Positions 7,112-13,550 of a DNA stretch of 14,078 nucleotides are shown piece after piece. The notes beneath the pieces are model-generated. The model was not told the DNA's origin and ran no database searches. It saw only the letters and a list, made by a program, of their open reading frames with translations. Each line of letters starts with the position of its first letter. The stretch's first letter is position 1. The stretch is from Chloroflexota bacterium (lineage in GTDB: Bacteria; Chloroflexota; Dehalococcoidia; UBA2979): the NCBI GenBank assembly GCA_009843585.1, contig VYDC01000197.1, forward strand, positions 1 through 14,078. The letters are read 5' to 3'. A program made the translations under genes and the position numbers.

Positions 7112-8685
7112 GGTTGCCCCATTCGCTCGTGGAACAGCGGCTCATACTCCGGCAGCACCGTCGGTGACATCAGCGCGATCAGATCCGCCAACATCAGGTC
7201 GACGCGGACGCCCCCGGTGTGCAGGACGTCCCGGCCGCGTCTGAACCTGCGAAAGGCCGCACCTCGCCCTGCTGCGGCGATCTGGCTGTACACCCGCCTG
7301 GCTGCGTCGCCCGGGGTCGTGGTCTCCCAGATCGAGCTGTACCAGAAGTCCGCATCCGCTCCGAACGCGAGCGCCTCGTCGAGCCCAACCTCCCCGGGCG
7401 TTCCAGCTTCGTTGAGGTGCGGTGTGATGCCGGCTTCGCCCAACACGTCCACGCCGCCGGCGTCGCGCACGAGGCCGGGCAGGAGCCAGTGTGGCCAGAA
7501 GCTATCCCAGGTGCCACGGTCGTTCGGGTGCCCGATCAGCACCGACGGTCTCTGTCGGCTTCGCCGCGCCCGTCGTTTCAGACTCCGATAGCGGGCTTCA
7601 ATCGCAGCGAACTGGCGATTCGCCTTCGACTCCAGGTTGAAGAACAGGGAGACGAACTTCAGCTGCTCCGCACACGCGAGCGGATGCTCGACGGCGGGCA
7701 GGAAGAACACGGTCGGCAGCCCACTGGCCCGTCGATGACGGCGCCACCCATGGTTGAGCCCGTAGAAGTACACGTCCGGCTCGAGGCCCCGGATGGCAGC
7801 GACTCGCTCATCCTCGGTTCCCGGGAGATTCGACTCCTCCACGATCTCCTCGACCCGCGCTGAGAGAGCGCCGAGATGATCGATCCCGGAGGGGCACTTC
7901 GACCACCCGAGGAGCGCGTCCGAGACCTCCAGGAACTCGATCGCGCCCAGGAGGCGAGCCTCGTCGTGCCAGACTCGCCGCACGGGGACCTCGATGACCG
8001 TGGCGCCGCTGAGCGGGCCCACGAGCCGGGGCGCCGGCGTCCCGCGTTGCACGAGCACGTACACGTCCGGGTGGAGAATCCCTGGTCGCTCGATCTCGCT
8101 GCTCACGGTGAGCACCTTGTAGCTGCGCTCGTAGCGGACACGCCAGCGGGTCGCGTACTCCGGAGCGACGTGGTCGGGAAAATAGTCGACCGCCGCGTCG
8201 AAGCGCTCGACGGATCCGTCGAGGTTCGCCGACGGCGATGACGGGGGACGGAGCAGTCCGCGCGTGAACTCCAGGATGGCGTCTCTCGCGACGGACTCGT
8301 CGAGGAGTTCGGTGACTGCCGCCTGGACTGCGCGGACCTCGTGCGAGGGCAGCCCGCCCGCTTCGAGCTTCGAGATCTCGCGGGCCAGACCGCGAATTGC
8401 CAGCGGGAAGTCCTCGGGGCGAACCTCACCCGGGGAGAGCAGCCGCTCCATCACTGGATTCGGCAGCAACCCGGAGCGCTCGATCAGAATCCTCGCGTCC
8501 ACCTCCAGTCCGAGTGCGAGGCGTCCGATCATCTCGACCGTCGGCGGCTTCCGCCCGTGCTCGAGCTTTGACAGATGTCCATCGGAGACGCCGGACGCCT
8601 CGGCCAGCCGGCTGAGCGTGAAACCGCGCTCCTTGCGCAACTCGCGCAGCAAGTCCCCGAAGCCCGACTGGGCCAACTGAACCAC
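7108..8685 (-). CDS. XRE-type HTH regulator fused to a FecB/TroA-like substrate-binding domain
   Basis: A 525-residue protein with an XRE helix-turn-helix at about 10-65 (FGDLLRELRKERGFTLSRLA, SGVSDGHLSKLEHGRK), a helical linker (about 66-160) and a substrate-binding-protein domain from about 163 to the end. The latter aligns by eye with the divergent lipoprotein: DYFPDHV/DYFPDKV, YKVLTV in both, KFVSLFFN in both, FRRGRDVLHTG/FARGTDIFATG, VRVDLMLADL/FRVDILLRDL. With GTG at 8685 (GAGGGCGGGG just upstream) there is no signal peptide, so it should be cytoplasmic. The open frame continues to 9000, but that extension is antisense to the lipoprotein's start and spacer. I infer a one-component sensor of the imported ligand that regulates the divergent operons. 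A precedent in concept is Bacillus Btr, an AraC-type activator with a siderophore-binding PBP domain; the XRE version is not one I know. Confidence 0.88.
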   Translation of the reverse strand: MVQLAQSGFGDLLRELRKERGFTLSRLAEASGVSDGHLSKLEHGRKPPTVEMIGRLALGLEVDARILIERSGLLPNPVMERLLSPGEVRPEDFPLAIRGLAREISKLEAGGLPSHEVRAVQAAVTELLDESVARDAILEFTRGLLRPPSSPSANLDGSVERFDAAVDYFPDHVAPEYATRWRVRYERSYKVLTVSSEIERPGILHPDVYVLVQRGTPAPRLVGPLSGATVIEVPVRRVWHDEARLLGAIEFLEVSDALLGWSKCPSGIDHLGALSARVEEIVEESNLPGTEDERVAAIRGLEPDVYFYGLNHGWRRHRRASGLPTVFFLPAVEHPLACAEQLKFVSLFFNLESKANRQFAAIEARYRSLKRRARRSRQRPSVLIGHPNDRGTWDSFWPHWLLPGLVRDAGGVDVLGEAGITPHLNEAGTPGEVGLDEALAFGADADFWYSSIWETTTPGDAARRVYSQIAAAGRGAAFRRFRRGRDVLHTGGVRVDLMLADLIALMSPTVLPEYEPLFHERMGQP

Positions 8686-8779
8686 TGCCCCGCCCTCGGG
8701 ATGTGTCTTGTGATAGTTGGTTTCAATAAGCTCATCGTGCTGCTGGCGCAAGTCGCGCCAAGACGGAAGAAGGTCCGCG
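8686..8779. promoter_or_regulatory. Divergent regulatory region with 17-bp inverted repeat
   Basis: This 94-base gap separates the starts of the HTH-PBP operon (leftward) and the lipoprotein-GNAT operon (rightward), so both promoters must lie here or in the adjoining codons. It contains a perfect inverted repeat TGGCGC-AAGTC-GCGCCA at 8744-8760, 20 bases before the lipoprotein start, and a locally AT-rich segment around 8708-8731. The inverted repeat is the best operator candidate for the XRE domain; it could instead form an mRNA hairpin next to the lipoprotein ribosome binding site. I could not place -35/-10 boxes confidently. Confidence 0.5.
8765..8773 (+). promoter_or_regulatory. Ribosome binding site that decides the lipoprotein start
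   Basis: GGAAGAAGG ends 6 bases before TTG at 8780. It favours that codon over the in-frame TTG at 8717, which would put 21 polar residues before the signal peptide. Confidence 0.65.
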
Positions 8780-10117
8780 TTGCGTTCACCCCTCCTGCTC
8801 TTGACCGGCCTCGTCCTGCTCCTCGGGCTAGCGATCTCCTGTACCAATGACGAGAGCCCCCCTGAGCCGACGGTCCAGGCCACGGCAAGCCCAGAGCCCA
8901 CAGCGACCGCCGCCGCAGCGACCCCAATCCCCGCCACGGCGACGCCGGCCGCCGCCACGGCGACCCCGACAGCCGCCGCGCCGGCGCCCATCACCAGCAA
9001 CCCCGGCGAGTGCGTGACCGACTTCCAGTCAGGCGCCGACTACTTCCCGGACAAGGTCGAGGCGGTCTACGCCGAGGGCTGGACCGTGAGCTATCACGGG
9101 CACTACAAGGTCCTCACGGTCGAGCCCGTCCCCAACGTCGACAACGCCAGGCAGGTGACGTACGTCCTTGCCCAGTGCGGGACGCCAGAGCCCGACCTTT
9201 CCGGTGAACTCGCAGGCGCACACGTCATCCCGATCCCGGCAGGCACCTTCTGGACCGCCTCCGGCAGCGGGTGGTTCGTCGCGCTCGAGACCCTCGGCCT
9301 CTCCGACACCGTGCTCGGTGCGAACGTCCGGGCCGCCGGGCTCGAGTACCTGCCGAACATCAACCGCCGCTTCGAAGACGGGCTCGCCGTCCCGGCACGC
9401 GCGTCCAACAGCTTTGAACCCATCCTGGACGCCGACCCGGAGCTCTTTCACGTGGCGTTCAGCTACGACCTGACCGATCAGGCCCGGGAGTTGGGCCTCA
9501 ACGCCGTCGCCTACAACTCATTCTGGGAGCCGCCGCTTGGTAGCGCCGAGGAGATCAAGTTCGTCTCGCTCTTCTTCAACGCCGAGGCACGGGCGAACGA
9601 GGTCCTCGAGCCGGTGATCGCGAACTACAAGGCCCTCCGGCAACAGGTCGCCGACTCCGCGACGGAGGCGCCGACCGTGCTCTTCGGTGCGATCAACAAC
9701 TCGGGCCTCTGGGCGACTCGGCCACCCAACCGGATCGATGTCCGGCTGATCGAGGATGCTGGTGGAATCCCGATCCTCCAGCGCGAGGTCACGGACGTAC
9801 CGCTGAACGCGCCGCTACCGCTGGAGCGAGTGATCGACCTCGCCGCGGATGCCGACATCTGGATCGACACGACCTACTTCGCGGACACTCGGTTGGGTGA
9901 TACCGTCGCCGGCTCCCTCGCCTACCAGCCGCTCAACGCCTCATTCAAGGCACTGGGCGAGGGGCAAGCCTTCCATCGGTTCGCCCGCGGGACCGACATC
10001 TTCGCGACCGGGCAGAGCTTCCGCGTGGACATCCTGCTGCGAGACCTGGTCAGCGTATTCCACCCGGAGTTGCTACCCGAGCATGAGCTCGTCTGGCACA
10101 CCCGACTCCAGCCCTGA
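8780..10117 (+). CDS. Substrate-binding lipoprotein of the ABC importer (FecB/TroA fold)
   Basis: A 445-residue lipoprotein that captures the ligand for the FecCD permease. From TTG at 8780 it begins MRSPLLLLTGLVLLLGLAIS with lipobox AISC, giving Cys21 as the lipid-modified residue. An Ala/Thr/Pro-rich spacer (about 25-75) holds the binding domain away from the membrane. The mature domain runs from about 78 to 445 and belongs to the DYFPDKV...YKVLTV type of iron-complex/corrinoid binding proteins; further blocks are KFVSLFFN (260-267) and HRFARGTDIFATG (399-411). It diverges from the HTH-PBP/permease/ATPase operon and its stop overlaps the next gene's start (TGATG). Its domain is paralogous to that of the HTH protein, suggesting duplication and loss of export signal in the sensor. 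Siderophore, haem and cobalamin are all possible ligands. Confidence 0.92.
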   Translation: MRSPLLLLTGLVLLLGLAISCTNDESPPEPTVQATASPEPTATAAAATPIPATATPAAATATPTAAAPAPITSNPGECVTDFQSGADYFPDKVEAVYAEGWTVSYHGHYKVLTVEPVPNVDNARQVTYVLAQCGTPEPDLSGELAGAHVIPIPAGTFWTASGSGWFVALETLGLSDTVLGANVRAAGLEYLPNINRRFEDGLAVPARASNSFEPILDADPELFHVAFSYDLTDQARELGLNAVAYNSFWEPPLGSAEEIKFVSLFFNAEARANEVLEPVIANYKALRQQVADSATEAPTVLFGAINNSGLWATRPPNRIDVRLIEDAGGIPILQREVTDVPLNAPLPLERVIDLAADADIWIDTTYFADTRLGDTVAGSLAYQPLNASFKALGEGQAFHRFARGTDIFATGQSFRVDILLRDLVSVFHPELLPEHELVWHTRLQP

Positions 10118-11220
10118 TGGAGATCCGCCCGTACGAACCCGCGCACCTAGACGACGCGGCGGGAGTGCTGGCGAAGGCGCACGAACGTCGATCCGCGGAG
10201 CTGCCTGCGCTGCCCGGTGCCTTCAGCGCCGCAGATGAGACCCGCGTGGTCATCGGGGCGTTCGCCGATCGGCCGGGCTGTGCCGGGTACAGCGCGTTCC
10301 GGGACGGGCGGCTCACCGGATTCCTGCTGGCTACGCGGCACCTCCCCGCGCCGGCGCACCCGTCCAGTGCGTACGTAATGCCGCGCTCGACCTGGACGCC
10401 GACGCAGGCCTGGGCGATCGGCGACGACTGCGACCCCCGGGCGGTGTTCGAGGCGCTGTACAGCGCCGTTGCGAGCGACGCGGTGGGCGCGGGGTATCTG
10501 AACCACCAGGTCGAGGTCAACGTCGGGGACCCGGCGGAGAACTGGCTCCTCGACCTGGGATACACGCGGAGCAGCGTCTACGCCGCACTCCCCGTTGGAG
10601 GCGCGGCGCCAGCGGAGCATCACTCCGAGGCTCCCGGCCAGACGGAGACCGGCCAGACGGCGATCCGCCGCGCGCGGGCCGGTGACGAGGAGCTCGTCGC
10701 GGCGGTCGGCGAGCTCAACGCCCGCCACCATCAGACCTCGCCGGTGTTCCGGCCGGACCTCTCGGAGGATTACCGAGAAGCAGTCCTGGATGCAGCGGCC
10801 GAGCTGGTGATCGCCCAAGACCGGATGGCGTTTCTTGCCTTCACAGACGGTGACTTCGTCGGCGGGATCCTGGCGAACGCGATGGGATCCGGACGCCCGC
10901 TGTTTCGTCCGGCCGACAGTCTCTACATCGGTAGCATCGCCGTCGCGCCGGCCCACCGTGGACGTGGCATCGGTCAGGCGCTCGTCGGCGCCCTACTGCT
11001 GGCCGCGCGAGCGGAGGGCTTCGAACACGCCGTGCTCAACTACGCACCGGCGAACGCGTCCGGAAGACGCTTCTGGCAGAAGATGAGTTTCCAGCCGCTA
11101 ATGACCGTCTTCCAACGACGAGTCGACCCGCGAATCGCCTGGGGCGCGAGCTGGAGCCGGCTCGCTACCAACGCGGCCCCAGCGTCAGATCTCCGCGCAA
11201 CGGAACCACGGGATACGTGA
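10117..11220 (+). CDS. Tandem GNAT acetyltransferase
   Basis: A 367-residue protein with two GNAT-like halves joined by a polar linker (about 160-182). The C-terminal half (183-345) has a clear acetyl-CoA pyrophosphate-binding motif: SIAVAPAHRGRGIG, with R281, G284 and G286 filling R-x-x-G-x-G, followed by a long helix and NYAPANASGRRFWQKMSFQP. The N-terminal half (1-158) keeps the fold pattern (YTRSSVYAAL at its end) but its CoA motif is not obvious, so it may be non-catalytic, as in several tandem GNATs such as mycothiol synthase. ATG at 10117 overlaps the lipoprotein stop, so it is co-translated with it. That pairing suggests acylation of the transported ligand or a toxic form of it, but the substrate is unknown. 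A strong hairpin follows 25 bases after the stop. Confidence 0.85.
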   Translation: MEIRPYEPAHLDDAAGVLAKAHERRSAELPALPGAFSAADETRVVIGAFADRPGCAGYSAFRDGRLTGFLLATRHLPAPAHPSSAYVMPRSTWTPTQAWAIGDDCDPRAVFEALYSAVASDAVGAGYLNHQVEVNVGDPAENWLLDLGYTRSSVYAALPVGGAAPAEHHSEAPGQTETGQTAIRRARAGDEELVAAVGELNARHHQTSPVFRPDLSEDYREAVLDAAAELVIAQDRMAFLAFTDGDFVGGILANAMGSGRPLFRPADSLYIGSIAVAPAHRGRGIGQALVGALLLAARAEGFEHAVLNYAPANASGRRFWQKMSFQPLMTVFQRRVDPRIAWGASWSRLATNAAPASDLRATEPRDT

Positions 11221-11245
11221 TCGACTAACACATGCATAGGCGCGT

Positions 11246-11281
11246 GAGTGGTCGCGGAGGACGGTGTCTCCCCGACCACTC
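11246..11281 (+). terminator. Hairpin after the lipoprotein-GNAT operon
   Basis: GAGTGGTCG (11246-11254) pairs perfectly with CGACCACTC (11273-11281), and after one C/C mismatch the inner GGAG/CTCC extends the stem. It begins 25 bases after the GNAT stop. No U-tract follows, so it may be a non-canonical terminator or an mRNA-stabilising hairpin. Confidence 0.5.
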
Positions 11282-11339
11282 TCCCAACTAACTACACGGT
11301 AGCCAGACCTGCCATCGGGGCTCGAGGGACTCCGGCGGA

Positions 11340-11640
11340 ATCGGCCTCGTGGCCGTTGAGCGGCACCAGCGGGCAACCGAGCTGCTTGGCCCTTCGCCCG
11401 GCGTTGCGGAGGCCTCTCTCGCGGTCCTGTGCGTCGTAGTACTCGGCTCCGGCGTCCGTGCGTGCCGTGCTCAGGCGCCACGCAACCGCGGGCGCGGTAG
11501 GCGGCGGGGAGCCGCCACGCGTGTCGCTCGCCGATGCCCACGATGTCGGCGGCCTGCGACGTCTGCAGATCTCCGGCGATCACCCGGTCGAGGACGTAGC
11601 GTCGTGCCTCTTCGAACTGCTCCAGCTGTCACCCCGTGCT
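11340..11640 (-). pseudogene. Degenerate transposase fragments (ISNCY/IS1202-like N-terminus plus a second piece)
   Basis: Reading the minus strand from about 11630, QLEQFEEARRYVLDRVIAGD, LQTSQAADIVGIGERHAWRL, PAAYRARG resembles the N-terminal helix-turn-helix of ISNCY-type transposases (AxxLGxSERxxxRLxxAYRxxG). The similarity ends near 11465. A different frame then gives a transposase-tail-like piece, EYYDAQDRERGLRNAGRRAK (about 11370-11440), with no continuity between them. No start codon with a binding site, catalytic region or terminal inverted repeats is visible. The assignment is from memory of family motifs, so moderate at best. It shows that the right island end has received and lost IS material. 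Confidence 0.4.
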
Positions 11641-11668
11641 TGTGGATGGGTGCCCAAGGGAGTTTAGC

Positions 11669-11703
11669 TGGCTGGACTTGGGGGACTCGAACCCCCGGCT
11701 CCC
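11669..11703 (-). repeat. tRNA-like 3' fragment (T-arm, acceptor strand, CCA)
   Basis: On the minus strand this reads as a 5-bp T-stem GGGGG, loop TTCGAGT, CCCCC, a 7-base acceptor strand AAGTCCA, discriminator G and CCA. The T-arm is identical to that of tRNA-Ala but the acceptor and discriminator differ, so it comes from another tRNA. No matching 5' half (TGGACTT) is found nearby. It may be an old attachment site brought in by an earlier element. Confidence 0.4.
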
Positions 11704-11860
11704 CAAAGGCGGAAGGGAGGTGCCCGCGAGGGCTTCCGCCTCGGCTGTCGCAAGCATCGCCTCGGCCTCGGGGAAGAGGCCGCAGCGAGGTCTTGCATCG
11801 TCTCGAGGATGCAGCCAGCCGGCCGGCTCGCCGGCGCACTCATGATGCAAACTCCGCCGA

Positions 11861-11880
11861 ATGGCCCCAACTTGGCCCCA
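11861..11880 (+). repeat. Candidate recombinase arm site, right end
   Basis: ATGGCCCCAACTTGGCCCCA repeats TGGCCCC at an 11-base step and differs from the left-end copy (4612-4631) at only two positions. It lies 49 bases inside the right att copy. See the left-end entry for the interpretation. Confidence 0.5.
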
Positions 11881-11929
11881 ATTGTTCACCCTGCTTGGCG
11901 GGCCTGGACGCCGGACTAAACCTGAGGGG

Positions 11930-12005
11930 TGGTGGACCTGGGGGGACTCGAACCCCCGACTTCCACACTGCCAGTGTGGCGCTCTCCCAGCTGAGCTACA
12001 GGCCC
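11930..12005 (-). tRNA. tRNA-Ala (anticodon GGC)
   Basis: A complete 76-nt cloverleaf including encoded CCA: acceptor GGGCCTG/CAGGTCC with the G3-U70 wobble pair that identifies alanine tRNAs, D-arm GCTC-AGCTGGGA-GAGC, anticodon arm CCACA-CTGGCAG-TGTGG with anticodon GGC, variable loop AAGTC, and T-arm GGGGG-TTCGAGT-CCCCC. Its 3' 46 nucleotides double as the right attachment site of the island, and the gene stays functional because the element restored this sequence. It reads GCC and GCT codons. Confidence 0.97.
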
Positions 12006-12600
12006 ACGTCGACCGTCGAAGAAGTCGCGCCGAGTGTAGGCAGAGCCGAGTCGCTCGGTCCATTGCGGTCCACCGCCGCTGACGGTAGCTGCCGCCATCC
12101 TCGGAATGTCGCTCGGCGGCCTGTCGGCGCACCGGGGACTCGCGATTCCTCTGGTGTGGCGCCTATCGGGCCGCTGAAGAGGCGCCCGTTGGCGTCTTCG
12201 GTGGTCCCGAGGCCACCGTGATCGTGAGCGTCGCCGTCCTCGTGCCGCCTGCCGGGTCCGCCCTGGCCCGCCGGGACGGTCCGCGGGCGCACCGCGCCCA
12301 CGCTGCGACGGATTCGAGCCTCGTCATGCGCACCAGGTTGAACGCGGCGACGGCGAGCTTCAGCCGGGAGCGGCTGCGGTCCGGCCCCACGTCGCTCAGC
12401 GTGCTTCCCGGGGACGACGCGACGGCATCACTTGCATCGTCCGGAGCGACGACAGGCGGGGGACGGGGGCGCGACAGAGGCGAACAGCCGACAGACCGCC
12501 ATGTCGGTCTTGCAGCTACCTGCGACCCTCAGGGGAAGCCGCGACGCGCCCGCGTCAACTCACCCGACGTTGAGTGGGACCGGTCGAAGTCCCGCCCTGG
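12006..12600. other. Gene-free stretch right of tRNA-Ala, with possible transposase tail remnant
   Basis: About 595 bases without a convincing complete gene. It holds the possible tRNA promoter and, on the minus strand near 12310-12390, a frame reading DRSRSRLKLAVAAFNLVRMT, which resembles the C-terminal end of IS5/IS1182-like transposases (AxAAxNLVRL). The frame then degenerates to its stop at 12163. From about 12400 to 12600 I see nothing recognisable. Confidence 0.5.
12033..12062 (-). promoter_or_regulatory. Possible promoter of tRNA-Ala
   Basis: On the minus strand TGGACC (12062-12057) and TACACT (12038-12033) are 18 bases apart and lie 28 bases before the tRNA 5' end, a reasonable place for a sigma-70-type promoter. 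The -35 match is only partial. Confidence 0.35.
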
Positions 12601-12786
12601 TCAGCCGAGCATCCCTCGAAGCTCCTCGGCCTGCTTGTCGCTCACGATCTTCATGACCTTGCTGGACGGATCCTCCGCCGCGACACCGCGGACGGCCTTC
12701 CGACCGTTCTTCAGGGTGACCAGCTCCGGGTCCTTGATCGCCACCGTCTTCCGCAGCTTCACCGAGTACGCCGTCAGCTCCACCAT
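12601..12786 (-). CDS. Small DUF5679-like protein lacking the zinc-ribbon cysteines
   Basis: A 61-residue protein starting at ATG 12786 behind a strong AGGAGGAGG site. Its core AYSVKLRKTVAIKDPELVTL-KNGRKAVRGV follows the DUF5679 pattern as I recall it (AYCVKCRKK..I.NPE.VTLKNGRPA.KGVCP.CGTK..RI). The CxxC pairs are changed: YSVKLR replaces YCVKCR, and the second pair is replaced by GVAAEDPSSKVMKI, followed by a short charged helix (SDKQAEELRGMLG). It therefore probably keeps the small beta-ribbon shape without binding zinc. DUF5679 resembles topoisomerase C-terminal zinc ribbons, so nucleic-acid binding is a guess. It stands 98 bases after the Yip1-like gene on the same strand. Function unknown. 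Confidence 0.8.
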   Translation of the reverse strand: MVELTAYSVKLRKTVAIKDPELVTLKNGRKAVRGVAAEDPSSKVMKIVSDKQAEELRGMLG

Positions 12787-12884
12787 GCTCGCCTCCTCCT
12801 TCTCCTCGTTGCGCGCCGGGAGCGTATCAGCTTCCGGCCTCTCGGGCTCCCGCCGCGTTCCCCCTCGCCATCCGCCGGTCGCGA

Positions 12885-13508
12885 CTACCCGGCGATGATC
12901 GACCGGGCGGCCTCGAAGCCTGTCAGCGCCTCCCAGATCGACTCGGCCAGAAACGGGCCGACCCCGAGCTGGTTGCTCCCGGTCGACAAGAGCGACATCC
13001 CGACGGCCCAGGCCGCGAAGCCGGCCGCGTTGGCGAGGATCACGCTGGCGCCGCCCATGCCGACGGCGCGCTCGATCGCGATCTGCGTCAGCAGCATCCA
13101 CGCTCCGACCGCGAACAGCCCCACGCCGAACGAGACGGCCGGGACGATCATCAGCAGGCCCATCGCCGCCGGCATCGCGCCGAAGCCTGCGCACCGGAGG
13201 AGGCGCTCCGCGGGGACCGTGACCGACGCGACGCGCTGGAGCACCCAGTAGGCGACGAGGAGCCAGACGAGCCACAGGGCGAACGCGAGACCGCTGCCCA
13301 GGAGCGCGCTCTTCAGGAAGACGGATCCGGTGTCTCCGAGCCCGGACGTGGCCCACCAGAGCCAGCCGCCGATCCCGAGCAGCAGCACCGAGCCCGCCGC
13401 GACGACGACGGCGGGGATCGTCGCGCTGTGATCGTCGCGCACCTCGGTCAGGACGCCGAGGTCGAGGCGGGCGAGCCGGCGGAGCCGGGAGATCGTCGTC
13501 GCGAGCAC
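12885..13508 (-). CDS. Yip1-like multi-pass membrane protein
   Basis: A 207-residue membrane protein starting at GTG 13508, with GGGAG about 9 bases before it. An N-terminal cytoplasmic segment (LRRLARLDLGVLTEVRDDHS) precedes hydrophobic helices near 30-53, 65-92 (ALWLVWLLVAYWVLQRVA), 105-128, 130-147 and 152-175. This layout, the short LDLGVLTEVRDD lead-in and the central polar VTVPAERLLRCAGFGAMPAA block match the YIP1-type bacterial integral membrane family. The role of bacterial Yip1-like proteins is not established. It begins 42 bases after rsmG stops and could be cotranscribed with it. Family assignment is by pattern only. Confidence 0.65.
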   Translation of the reverse strand: MLATTISRLRRLARLDLGVLTEVRDDHSATIPAVVVAAGSVLLLGIGGWLWWATSGLGDTGSVFLKSALLGSGLAFALWLVWLLVAYWVLQRVASVTVPAERLLRCAGFGAMPAAMGLLMIVPAVSFGVGLFAVGAWMLLTQIAIERAVGMGGASVILANAAGFAAWAVGMSLLSTGSNQLGVGPFLAESIWEALTGFEAARSIIAG

Positions 13509-13550
13509 GGGATGGCTCCCTGCCGGCGGGGGAGTGCCGGCGCGGCGATC

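Larger units (their letters stand above)
11221..11929. other. Right end of the island: hairpin, transposase debris, tRNA-like fragment
   Basis: About 700 bases without an intact gene. In order: a terminator-like hairpin (11246-11281), fragments of transposase-like reading frames on the minus strand (about 11340-11640), a T-arm/acceptor fragment of another tRNA (11669-11703), a stretch with no recognised content, and the tandem TGGCCCC motif (11861-11880) next to the tRNA-Ala 3' end. A long plus-strand open frame crossing this region reads antisense to the tRNA and is not a gene. Confidence 0.6.
4440..11975. mobile_element. tRNA-Ala-integrated genomic island carrying an ABC uptake/sensing cassette
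   Basis: The interval is bounded by 46-bp perfect direct repeats of the tRNA-Ala 3' part, with the intact tRNA at the right end, the standard geometry for tyrosine-recombinase islands. An excised circle would be 7,490 bp with one att copy. Matching tandem motifs sit inside both ends, as recombinase arm sites would. The cargo is five genes in two divergent overlapping operons (HTH-PBP, permease, ATPase; lipoprotein, GNAT). No integrase or relaxase gene is visible, so the island is either decayed or mobilised in trans. Right-end DNA contains transposase debris. Confidence 0.75.

Noticed and set aside
8880..8995. Short GCC/ACG/CCG-rich repeats
   Set aside because: These are low-complexity codons of the lipoprotein spacer, not a DNA repeat array.
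8686..9000. Longer N-terminus for the HTH-PBP protein (Ala/Val-rich, looks like a membrane segment)
   Set aside because: It is exactly antisense to the lipoprotein's signal peptide and Ala/Thr/Pro spacer; the hydrophobic look arises from that repeat-like DNA, and the HTH begins naturally after GTG 8685.
10147..10956. Minus-strand open frame opposite the GNAT gene
   Set aside because: Arg-rich shadow; the plus strand has a clear acetyl-CoA motif and coupled start.
11349..12221. Long plus-strand open frame across the right island end
   Set aside because: It reads antisense through tRNA-Ala, giving the familiar spurious GGTRTPDFHTAS peptide, and through the tRNA-like fragment; no coding signature.
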